A DNA stretch of 64,000 bases, taken from positions 1,420,590 to 1,484,589 of the forward strand of contig RPFO01000225.1 in NCBI GenBank assembly GCA_009746045.1, written 5' to 3'. The notes under the pieces are model-generated. The model searched no databases. It was not told the origin of the DNA and saw only the letters and a program-made list of their open reading frames with translations. This DNA comes from Mesostigma viride. Lineage: Eukaryota; Streptophyta; Mesostigmatophyceae; Mesostigmatales; Mesostigmataceae. Of the stretch, positions 44,077 through 53,054 are shown piece by piece. How positions within the stretch are numbered: position 1 is the first letter of the stretch; each line of letters opens with the position of its first letter. A program made the translations under genes and the position numbers.

Positions 44077-44725
44077 TTCCCCTCCCCTGAGGACAAGCAG
44101 CGGTTCGATCCTCTCTCGTCGCAAGAGGTTGCACGACCTCGCTTGGACGCTGGATGACGACCTGACCCCCGCTCAGCAGCAGCAGCGTCGCGACCTGTGG
44201 CCTGAATTTACCTCTGCCACAAGCATGACCCCCAGAAGGCCAAGGTGTACTGGAGGGGCGGGGACCCGATGATCAACCACAAGATGTGGTCGCCCCCTGC
44301 GGGCTAGAATAGCCCTAGCTTGAACCATTGGTAGTCACTGTCGCCATGGCAGCCATGCCTAGAATGTTTGCCAAGCCGAGCCACCATACCTAGTCACGTG
44401 CCTAGCTCACGCACGGCACACAACCAGCCATAGCCTTAGCTTAGCTTTTGTACAGCCATGCTACGTCCTGGCTATGATCAGGTTACTTGCCCACGCTCAT
44501 TGTTACGATATATGCTCACATGGGTCTTATTGCACCCACAGAACTTGCCGGATCGTATATCGCGTCCGATTGCTACTGTGGCATGCCTCTGGCATGAAGG
44601 AGAAACGAGTCTAATTAATTTAATGAATAAAGGAGAAAGGGGGTCTCTGCCCTTTCTTCCTGTTGTGCACATGCAGGGAGTCCGGTGCTCCGTGACTCCC
44701 TGGGCAGCGGGAGCACGAGTTCAAT
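44077..44725 (+). mobile_element. ORF1-element A, 5'-truncated 3' fragment
   Basis: Starts in the ORF1 RRM region (LTFPSPEDKQRF), passes the C-terminal domain (RLHDLAWTLDDDLTPAQQQQ), stop near 44,306, and the A-type 3' UTR to a modified terminal hairpin. It carries a frameshift (extra bases at about 44,105) and a small AATTAATTT insertion at 44,612. 44,726-45,600 holds no recognised gene. Confidence 0.8.
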
Positions 44726-45616
44726 TTGCAAAATGCAAGGTGCTTGTTGTTACATAGGACTAGAGAGAAGGGGACCGGCGGTGCGCCGGTACTAGTGCCT
44801 ACTGGCAACCGTGCCCGCCCTTGATTGAGGGGGGCGCGGCGCCTTGAGACATGTCGGCTTTGTTTTCCATTTCGGCACACCCTACTTAGAGTGGTGTGGT
44901 GAACGTAGGGAGGCCTTTTTGCAGCTCGCAACTTTCCCAGTACGTGAGGAAAGGTGGGCTGGCCGCTATGGGGGCCGCTTTGCGGCCACTATGGCGGTTA
45001 CGCCCAGTGCAAGTCGACGCTGCCAACCTCCCTGTTTCACGGGTGACTCGCTGTTAATTCTTCGAAATATTGACCAGTGAAAGGTTGTTGTGCTCAGTGG
45101 TCCTAGGGTGTTCCCCCATGGCGCTAGGGTGCGCCAGCCGGGCTCCACTTGTGAGCCCGTAGTGACTTGTATTTCGAAAGTCAATGAAGAGGGAAGGCGG
45201 TTTTTAGATAAGGCGGGTTTTGGCGGAGAGCCCTGCGAAAGGACAGCGCGAGGTGACGATCCGGCCTGAAGGATCGAAGCGCTAGACTTGCCCTCGGGTA
45301 ACGTGTCCGCCGGGGATTTTTTTAATCCCTGTAGCGGCGTGCACGGGGGAAGCAGGGCGTTTTTCATAAAGATGGGGGTCATTTGAAAGAAGCCAGAGGC
45401 GGAGGAGGGTGCACGAATGGCAGCGGCTGCCATGGGTTGGGGGGGTCCTGTCGGCAGGCGCCCTGTAGCCTAGCCTCTCAGCGGTCCGGCGAGCAGGCCC
45501 CTTGTGCCCTTGGCGATAAGGGAGAGGCGGGAAGCCGCGGTAAACCGTGGGTATTCATGCGCATTCATAAAAATCTCTTTGAAAAATGCTGCAAGCCTGG
45601 CAAGCCTGGAAAACTC

Positions 45617-46851
45617 GGAGAGTGAGTGAGTGATCGAGTGAGTGAGTGAGTGAGTGAGTAAGTGAGTGAGTGAGTGAGTGAGTGAGTGAGTGAGTGAGTG
45701 AGTGAGTGAGTGAGTGAGTGAGTGAGTGAGTGAGTGAGTGAGTGAGTGAGTGAGTGAGTGAGTGAGTGAGTGAGTGAGTGAGTGAGTGAGTGAGTGAGTG
45801 AGTGAGTGAGTGAGTGAGTGAGTGAGTGAGTGAGTGAGTGAGTGAGTGAGTGAGTGAGTGAGTGAGTGAGTGAGTGAGTGAGTGAGTGAGTGAGTGAGTG
45901 AGTGAGTGAGTGAGTGAGTGAGTGAGTGAGTGAGTGAGTGAGTGAGTGAGTGAGTGAGTGAGTGAGTGAGTGAGTGAGTGAGTGAGTGAGTGAGTGAGTG
46001 AGTGAGTGAGTGAGTGAGTGAGTGAGTGAGTGAGTGAGTGAGTGAGTGAGTGAGTGAGTGAGTGAGTGAGTGAGTGAGTGAGTGAGTGAGTGAGTGAGTG
46101 AGTGAGTGAGTGAGTGAGTGAGTGAGTGAGTGAGTGAGTGAGTGAGTGAGTGAGTGAGTGAGTGAGTGAGTGAGTGAGTGAGTGAGTGAGTGAGTGAGTG
46201 AGTGAGTGAGTGAGTGAGTGAGTGAGTGAGTGAGTGAGTGAGTGAGTGAGTGAGTGAGTGAGTGAGTGAGTGAGTGAGTGAGTGAGTGAGTGAGTGAGTG
46301 AGTGAGTGAGTGAGTGAGTGAGTGAGTGAGTGAGTGAGTGAGTGAGTGAGTGAGTGAGTGAGTGAGTGAGTGAGTGAGTGAGTGAGTGAGTGAGTGAGTG
46401 AGTGAGTGAGTGAGTGAGTGAGTGAGTGAGTGAGTGAGTGAGTGAGTGAGTGAGTGAGTGAGTGAGTGAGTGAGTGAGTGAGTGAGTGAGTGAGTGAGTG
46501 AGTGAGTGAGTGAGTGAGTGAGTGAGTGAGTGAGTGAGTGAGTGAGTGAGTGAGTGAGTGAGTGAGTGAGTGAGTGAGTGAGTGAGTGAGTGAGTGAGTG
46601 AGTGAGTGAGTGAGTGAGTGAGTGAGTGAGTGAGTGAGTGAGTGAGTGAGTGAGTGAGTGAGTGAGTGAGTGAGTGAGTGAGTGAGTGAGTGAGTGAGTG
46701 AGTGAGTGAGTGAGTGAGTGAGTGAGTGAGTGAGTGAGTGAGTGAGTGAGTGAGTGAGTGAGTGAGTGAGTGAGTGAGTGAGTGAGTGAGTGAGTGAGTG
46801 AGTGAGTGAGTGAGTGAGTGAGTGAGTGAGTGAGTGAGTGAGTGAGTGAGT

Positions 46852-46852
<1 letters not shown>
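45617..46852. repeat. GAGT tetranucleotide microsatellite, about 1.2 kb
   Basis: After two interruptions (near 45,631 and 45,660), the tract from about 45,664 to 46,850 is perfect: close to 296 uninterrupted TGAG units. The 497-residue LTHSLTHS frame is an artefact. Confidence 0.98.

Positions 46853-46938
<86 letters not shown>
46853..46938. repeat. GA dinucleotide tract
   Basis: About 40 GA units continuing directly from the GAGT tract. Confidence 0.97.
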
Positions 46939-46942
<4 letters not shown>

Positions 46943-47118
46943 TGCATGGCTAGCTCGTCGTGCAACACAACAGGGCCGGACACTAAAAGTGCATGCACAA
47001 ACTGTGAGTACCCAACCGGTCGATACTCGATCCGCCTGTGTGTGTGGCCTGCAAACACTTACTTGTACGTGCTTCTTGCTAATGTCTTATCCACGTATAT
47101 ATACACACACATATATAT

Positions 47119-48842
47119 TAATAATATAATTACTTACGGCAGAGTGAAATCACTCAAACCAAAGCAAACGCCCAGCTATAAACCTCTATACAGAGCCATG
47201 TCAAATCTCTATACTACGATAAGACCAATGGAAACTCCTAACGGGAGGAACCTAATAGCCCTGCTGCACCGCAAAATCAGCCCGCGTACGGCGGAGCATG
47301 ATGTCAGCCATGGCCCGAGTCAGCGCCACCGACAAGCGCTGACGCCAATATGACGTCCAGGTCCGCGCCGACCATGAGGCCCGCTGGCCCTCCAGGTCCA
47401 GCCGGTCCTACCGGAGCCGGCAACACTCCTTGAAGAAGGCGGAGGTCAGGGGCCCCATGGCCCCAAACTCCTCCAGGACAAAGGGCACCACACGATGGTG
47501 CCCGACGTCGCCGTAGGCCAGGAGCTTGGCCCGCTCCGCCCGGTCCGCCGTGTAACCTGCCGTGAGGGAGGCCCCAGCCACGTGGCTAAGAGCCAAGGGC
47601 CGCGCCACCGAAACGTCGATAAGCGGATGCCGGCCACCCCCTCAAAGTCCAGCACCACGATGTCAGGCCGGTGGTTGGGGGAATAGAAGGCAGCGCCATC
47701 CGCATCCTCGGACCGGATGTTCGCGTGGGGGAAAACCGACCGAATCATGGCGAGCACCACCGTCAGGAGGACAGTGTGCAAATACAAATACCAATTCTGA
47801 TTCTGTTGGCCCCCCATGCAGGAAAGGTAGTGAGTCCCCGTGGGATCCAGCGGCTGCCCACAGCTACCACAAGGCCGCCCGGCCGGAACAAGAGGCTGCG
47901 GGGCAAATAGCTGGTGCCGGAGCGCCACCGAGTAGTGGCTGGGAGCCAAGGCGAATGGGGGGCCATGGGAAGAGCACGAAGGTACGCCGAGCCCACACTC
48001 CGCAAGGAAAGCGAGAACAGCCACGCACGTCCAGGGCTGGGCGTTGAGGTCCGCGAAAAGAGCAATCCAATCAGCCGTGTGCAGAATACCCGCGTAGGTT
48101 TTCTGGTGTTTATCGATGACGCGAGCAGGGAATGCGGCGGGAGATTGAACGGAGGCGACCGAGGGAGTGCCGCGAGGGAGGTGGCGCTGTACCGCCTGAG
48201 CGGCACGGACGGGAGAACAGGCCTGCTGGATCTCAGCATAGGCCTCCTGGATGGCAGTGACGAAGGGCAAAGGGTTGCTGGGGTCCAGGAGGTCAGGCGC
48301 TGCCGTTGCCAAAAGGGGCAGGAGCCGGCAGCTTTCCGCCCACGACTGAGCGACGGAGCCCAAAAATGCTGCTGGGGCCAGCCGGGCGGCACGAGTCAGA
48401 CCACAGCCACCCATCCGTGCAGGCAGGGAGGCAATGTGAATAGCATGTGGCGGGAGGTCGGGGCCCGGGACCAGCTGCGCCAAGGCCGACTGGATGCGTT
48501 CGTCGTGGCCCTCGGCGGCCAGCCGGACCTGAGACGGAAGAGCGCCCCGGAGCCAGTGAACGACGCGAGGGTGAGCGCAAAACCACAGAAGCAGACCCTT
48601 GGTCTGCGAATCATGAAGGCGCGCAATCAAGGGCAGTACCTCAGTGCGTGCCTCGAGGGCGGCCCGCAGAGCATCGATGACAAACGCGGGGTCGCCAACC
48701 GGAACGCCGAGGACATCCAACCCATGGAGGCGCTCGTCCCGGCCCAAGAGCTGGGGCGGAAAGCCGGAGCAATCACCTTGGGGCGAGTACACCGCGCACT
48801 TGGCCAGGGTCAACTGGAGGTTGATGTCGGCCACCGCGGTCA
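47119..48842 (-). mobile_element. RLE-type (R2-like) LINE, 5'-truncated
   Basis: Minus-strand protein of about 470 residues without the RT core. It has the post-RT segment (NLQLTLAKCAVYSPQGDCSG, LDVLGVPVGDPAFVIDALRA), a GGCGLTRAARLAPAAFLGS stretch, a zinc knuckle C-x2-C-x9-H-x3-C (CGSCGQPLDPTGTHYLSC) and an endonuclease-type RPDIVVLDFEG. A frameshift near 47,600 leads into the final ARPLALSHVAG...ECCRLR. This order (knuckle, then PD-(D/E)XK-like nuclease) is that of restriction-like-endonuclease LINEs. AC/AT repeats flank both ends (ACACACACATATATAT at about 47,103 and 48,846). Confidence 0.75.
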
Positions 48843-49099
48843 CACACACACACATATATATATATAGCCCCTCATTGAGTGATGGGGCCGTGTGGGGTAC
48901 CGGGGAGCCATTCTTGAGTGATGGCTGAGTGATAAATTGAGTGATAAAATATTGGGTTTTTGGTTTGCTACTGACATCTGTCACAGTGCAGCCACGCCTT
49001 CCCGACCCCTGCCAACCCTGGCTCAGGGGTCGCGGGGCTTTATAGAATGCCACAGAAATGCTAGCATCCGTCACCGCGTCAGCGTGTGAGGGTGTGTGG

Positions 49100-49164
49100 A
49101 ATAGGCAAAATTGGCCAGAGAATTTGAAGGAAGTTCTAAGTATATCTGGCCAATTTTGCCTATT
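49100..49164. repeat. Hairpin H1, 20-bp perfect arms
   Basis: Arms 49100-49119 (AATAGGCAAAATTGGCCAGA) and 49145-49164 are perfect complements around a 25-nt loop. First of four large hairpins in 49.1-49.85 kb. Confidence 0.9.
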
Positions 49165-49349
49165 AATTCTGACAGAACCATCAACCACCGCCCAACCCAC
49201 GCCACGCACCAACCGCAGAACGCGCGGGACCTCCGTGGACGGCCGGGTCGTTCATGGGAAACGCGCGATTCGCATCGAAAAACGAAAAATACGACCTCTG
49301 TTTTTCCCGATCGCGGGCAGTGAGAGTGCTTGAGAACTTGGGGAGAAGG

Positions 49350-49408
49350 TTCCGCGTGCTGCCCAACTTTTATAGCAAAACCTTGCAAAAGTTGGGCAGC
49401 ACGCGGAA
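49350..49408. repeat. Hairpin H2, 22-bp perfect arms
   Basis: Arms 49350-49371 and 49387-49408 are perfect, with a 15-nt loop. The core GCCCAACTTTT/AAAAGTTGGGC is shared with H3 and H4. Confidence 0.92.
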
Positions 49409-49585
49409 CATCGAGAAATCCAGCTCACGAGCCAGCGCGCACCCGGGTCGCTGAAAATCCGGCCCTCGGCTGGGAAATTCGCGGACCTTTCGTGCGAGTC
49501 CTGCGTCCTCGCGGGAGAGGAGCGGGTGGCTGGTTTTCGGTTTTATTCGTTTTGTTCGATATTCGAGACGGCTTTAAGAGGGGGG

Positions 49586-49846
49586 TAGGGCATTGTCCAA
49601 CTTTTAATAAGAAACCTAAACTAAAAGTTGGCCAATGCCCTAACACTCCACCTCATCACGCCGATACCCCGGAGAGAAAGAATCCAAGTCAAGCAAATCG
49701 CGCGATTTGCGCCGGTTTCGCGGAGAAGAGGTGGCCTGTTGTTTTTGTTCGTTTTTTGTTCAATACTCGAGACAGCTTTAAGAGGGGGGTAGGGCATTGT
49801 CCAACTTTTAATAACAAACCTAAACTAAAAGTTGGCCAATGCCCTA
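49586..49846. repeat. Hairpins H3 and H4 in a direct repeat
   Basis: H3 arms are 49586-49606 and 49622-49642; H4 arms are 49790-49810 and 49826-49846. Each has 21-nt arms with one mismatch (TAGGGCATTG...CAATGCCCTA with CCAACTTTTA inside). They sit in two copies of a segment about 204 bp apart that includes CTTTAAGAGGGGGG and ACTCCACCTCATCA. The 202-residue frame spanning them is not credible as a gene. Confidence 0.9.
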
Positions 49847-49991
49847 ACACTCCACCTCATCATGCCGATACCCGGGAGAGAGAGACATCTGAGAGAAAAA
49901 ACGCAAGAGAAAAAACACGCACGCATACACACGCCTGATCGCCTGCGCGTTCCTGCGGATTCCTGCGCCGTCGCGGGAGAGGAGCGGGGTG

Positions 49992-50369
49992 TCAATCGCC
50001 TCTCAGGAGCTGCAGTCGTTCCTTCACTTGGTCAAACGCCGACGAGGAAATGGATTGTCTGCCGGTGACGCAGCCGGCCATTATGGATAAAACAACCAAG
50101 TCCTCGCACGCCTTGATAATTTCGTCAAGAGTCGCGTCGTCTTCTAAGGCGCACACAGCAGCCGACGAGAAGATGCGTGGATCGTCTATGTGGTCTAATT
50201 CGAGATTGTAATTGTCCTCGTACGGGTCGGGCTTTCCGGCGACAGTGCAAGAAACTCGCGCGACTTCTGCGGCGTTGACGGACCTTCGCGTGCCGCTCTG
50301 GATGTACCCGCCACTGCCCGGTTTGCAGGCATCGATGCAATTGAGAATGTCATTCATGGTAACGAACAT
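49992..50369 (-). CDS. Hypothetical protein, 125 residues (foreign island)
   Basis: Intronless frame MFVTMNDILNCIDACKPGSG, acidic middle (DNYNLELDHIDDPRIFSS), ending KERLQLLRGD; no recognised domain. It is the last of a same-strand series, 95 bp after the 170-residue gene; upstream is AT-rich (TTATAGATTC, AATTTATTAATC). Compact spacing and lack of introns are unlike the host JmjC gene. A second in-frame ATG (MNDIL) four codons on could be the true start. Confidence 0.6.
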   Translation of the reverse strand: MFVTMNDILNCIDACKPGSGGYIQSGTRRSVNAAEVARVSCTVAGKPDPYEDNYNLELDHIDDPRIFSSAAVCALEDDATLDEIIKACEDLVVLSIMAGCVTGRQSISSSAFDQVKERLQLLRGD

Positions 50370-50464
50370 GCTGGAAACGGTTTATAGATTCATGTAAGAT
50401 AATTTATTAATCAAATACGATAACAGTCACCATTTACACCGAGTCATTGCGCGTTAAATCCTGT

Positions 50465-50977
50465 CTACTTGTGATGGCATTTACACGAATCGAATCCGCG
50501 GACCTTCTCGAAACGCAAGATGCACACAAACGATCGGAAACTCCCCACTGGTTTGTAGTTGTCGGTATCCTCTTCCTCTCTGTCGATGTGAACTAGACCG
50601 ATCACCAGCTGTCCTCCGTGCCTGAACAGGTATGGGTCCTTGAGGTTATAGAACGAATGCGCGTTTGGCGAGAATTCGTAAAGGGGGATCCCTTCTCCTC
50701 CGATATCCATCTGTTCAGAGCACAGAACGACGCATTCCCCCGGATTTTGCTCACCACCCAAGAAACTAGGAGACACGAGGCCAATGACCTTGTAATTATC
50801 GCGGTTCTCGACGAAATCAAATCCAACCCAATGAGCGCCACCGCGCCAGGTGCTATCGATGACAGGAGCGCGCGGGTCTGGTTTGACGTTAAAATAACAC
50901 AGCCCGGTTCTTCCGTCAATAGTCGGCGTCATCCCTTTAAAATCGACGACGTATTGGTAATACGTGGGATAGTCCAT
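50465..50977 (-). CDS. Hypothetical protein, 170 residues (foreign island)
   Basis: MDYPTYYQYVVDFKGMTPTI start, beta-rich sequence with GLCYFNVKPDPRAPVIDSTW and GGQLVIGLVHIDREEEDTDN, and a Cys/His end (FDSCKCHHK). No family recognised. Before element C inserted, it followed the LamG-protein gene by only 41 bp. The upstream AT-rich ATCTCTAATAAGATGTAATA is a plausible viral-style promoter (inference). Confidence 0.65.
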   Translation of the reverse strand: MDYPTYYQYVVDFKGMTPTIDGRTGLCYFNVKPDPRAPVIDSTWRGGAHWVGFDFVENRDNYKVIGLVSPSFLGGEQNPGECVVLCSEQMDIGGEGIPLYEFSPNAHSFYNLKDPYLFRHGGQLVIGLVHIDREEEDTDNYKPVGSFRSFVCILRFEKVRGFDSCKCHHK

Positions 50978-51038
50978 AGTTTATTACATCTTATTAGAGA
51001 TCATAGTTCGGCGACTATCTATGCTGGTATGGCGGCAG

Positions 51039-53054
51039 CCCTGCGAGCCACGAGCCACGAGCGGACATGGCTGACGGCGGAGCTCAGAACTTTTGCGTCT
51101 GAGCCCCAAATTCAGTCAGGCTACTTGCATCAGATGCGTCTTTTCAAGACGCATCTGCTAGTATAATCGGTTACGGCTGTAACGCAGTATTTTGCAAATG
51201 CCACCAAAACGCAGCCTTGACAAACATTTTGAGCTGTCGTCGGCATTCCCGTCGACAGCAGCACGTGCGACATCAACTCCTGCGGACGCCAACCTTTTTG
51301 CGCTGATCGAAGCTCTCCCCCCCGGTCTGCCTCCCTCGACGCAGTGCTCTACGCCAAATTCGTCGCCCATTCCCAAGAAAACCCGAACTTCCCATACCAA
51401 ATGGGACGTCCGCCGCTTCGGCGCCGGCCAGCGGGATTTTTGCATCTTGGAAATCTTTACGCTCACGAAGGAACAATGTGACGATGTTATCAAGTTCCTG
51501 GCCCGCCATGACGAACTTTTCCTGCCTACCCCTGGCGACAAGGTCACCAAGCCCGCCTGGGAATGGCTGCTTCAAGAACCGGAGGCGTACTTGAAGGCAG
51601 TCATCATGTGCAGCTACCTGCGCTGCGACGCCCACGACATCACCCAGATTGGCTACGCTGGCCTCAGGAGCCTCCTGCATGAGCGCAGACGGGCAGCCAC
51701 AGCAGCTGCAGCATCCCCGCAGAGCAGCACCTCCCCCAGCACGGACTCCATCCGAGCTGCAGTGGCGGAGCAGCTGGCGCCGATGGCTGAGCAGCTCGCC
51801 GCCCTGAACGCGCCTGACGGCCCACTCAACACTCTCTCGGCCAAGGTCAACAACATTGAAGCCAGAGTCGCCCTTAAGCTCCAGCCTCAGTTTACTGCTA
51901 CGCAAGAGCACATTGCCACCAAAGTTTCCGAGGCCACAGCCACTGTGACCACCCGCCTTAACCAGGTGGAAGGCCGAGTCGGCCAAGGCACCGTGAAACT
52001 TGAGGCAGTTGCCGCCAAGGTAGACGCCCTGGCCACGCAGGTCCCCGAGATCGCCGAGCGAACGGCCACCATCGCCGCCCAACCTGCTGGTAGGGCTAGT
52101 GATGACCCCTCGACTCGCGCCTCCTGGGCGGACCTGCTCAAGAGCCAGGCATCCTCTACCACGACCGCCATCACCACCAAGCTCCAGGAGCTGGAAGACA
52201 CGCGCCGCGAGGCCGCTGACCGCGACCGTCGCCGCTGCCGGGTCATCCTCAGGCGCTTCGACATGCTGCCGGAGGAGACCCCAGACTCTCTTCTCGACGA
52301 GCTGAAGAAACAGCTCTTGGCGCGCATGCAGCTGCCAGGTGCGATACTGCAGGGCGCCTACCGCCTGCCCCATCCACGGGCCAAGGCTGGGCCCCCTCCA
52401 GTGGTCCTCACCTTCAGCGACATCACAGCCCGAGTTCGGTTCCTCTCTCGCCGCAAGAAGCTGGTGGACACCTCCTGGTCGCTTGACGACGACCTGACGC
52501 CAGCCCAGCAGCAGCAACGCCGCGATCAGTGGCCCGACTACATCCGCCACAAGACCAACCCCGAGAAGCCCCAAGTGTACTGGCGGGGCGGGGACCTCTA
52601 CGTCAACAAGAAACTGTGGAAGCCCCCCCGGGCTTCCCCGGGATAGAGCACTCCAGCTAGTTGTCTAGATGGGGGCAATCGATGATGGGATAGCTTAGGC
52701 ATTACAGCACTTGAAACGATATTAGCGCACAGCGTTATAGTACCTTCAATTAGCTCTGGCACCTTGTGGCCATCAGCTTGCGCCTTAATTAGCCGACGTC
52801 TTGAGCCCACCTCACATTTGTAGCATAAGCTATGCGTCAGCCTACCTATGGTATTGCACTGGTTGTATTGCACCCACAGTGTTGCGCCCCGGCACCATGC
52901 CGTGGAGAGAGCGCTCTGTGGCCTGCCCACCTGCGGCAGTGAGAGAAGCTAGGGCGCCCTCCCTCCTTCTCACTGTGTATATAGGGTTGAAGGTTCCTTT
53001 ACTCTGTATTGGCACCCACGTGACGCAGTCACGTGCTTATTAATTAATTAATTA
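51039..53054 (+). mobile_element. ORF1-only retroposon C, full-length
   Basis: 2,016 bp with the 10-bp duplication ATGGCGGCAG (51029-51038, 53055-53064). The 5' leader has CGAGCCACGAGCCACGAG and ATGGCTGACGGCGG (51067-51080), GCGTCTGAGCCCCAAATTC and TATAATCGGTTACGGCTG. The gene is 51198-52646. The 3' UTR ends in a perfect hairpin (CACGTGACGCAGTCACGTG) and an AATT tail. No RT. Confidence 0.93.
51198..52646 (+). CDS. ORF1-C: L1-ORF1p-like RNA-binding protein
   Basis: Intact 482-residue protein and the best-preserved of the family. Residues 1-60: basic/Ser-Pro-rich (SSPIPKKTRTSH). About 70-165: a globular stretch with EIFTLTKEQCDDVIKFLARH. About 175-310: coiled coil (LSAKVNNIEARVALKLQPQF, LNQVEGRVGQGTVKLEAVAA). 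About 345-425: RRM-like core (RRRCRVILRRFDMLPEETPD, YRLPHPRAKAGPPPVVLTFS). C-terminal domain: [40 protein letters not shown]. This is the L1 ORF1p plan (trimeric coiled coil, RRM, CTD). It would coat element RNA; a trans ORF2 protein is required for mobility. The ATG at 51198 follows the TATAAT-like leader closely. Confidence 0.88.
   Translation: MPPKRSLDKHFELSSAFPSTAARATSTPADANLFALIEALPPGLPPSTQCSTPNSSPIPKKTRTSHTKWDVRRFGAGQRDFCILEIFTLTKEQCDDVIKFLARHDELFLPTPGDKVTKPAWEWLLQEPEAYLKAVIMCSYLRCDAHDITQIGYAGLRSLLHERRRAATAAAASPQSSTSPSTDSIRAAVAEQLAPMAEQLAALNAPDGPLNTLSAKVNNIEARVALKLQPQFTATQEHIATKVSEATATVTTRLNQVEGRVGQGTVKLEAVAAKVDALATQVPEIAERTATIAAQPAGRASDDPSTRASWADLLKSQASSTTTAITTKLQELEDTRREAADRDRRRCRVILRRFDMLPEETPDSLLDELKKQLLARMQLPGAILQGAYRLPHPRAKAGPPPVVLTFSDITARVRFLSRRKKLVDTSWSLDDDLTPAQQQQRRDQWPDYIRHKTNPEKPQVYWRGGDLYVNKKLWKPPRASPG

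Noticed and set aside
45565-47058. 497-residue THSL-repeat frame
   Set aside because: Translation of the GAGT tract.
47914-48867. 317-residue plus-strand frame
   Set aside because: Antisense shadow of the RLE LINE protein.
49330-49938. 202-residue frame over the hairpins
   Set aside because: Made of the repeated hairpin segments; sequence not protein-like.
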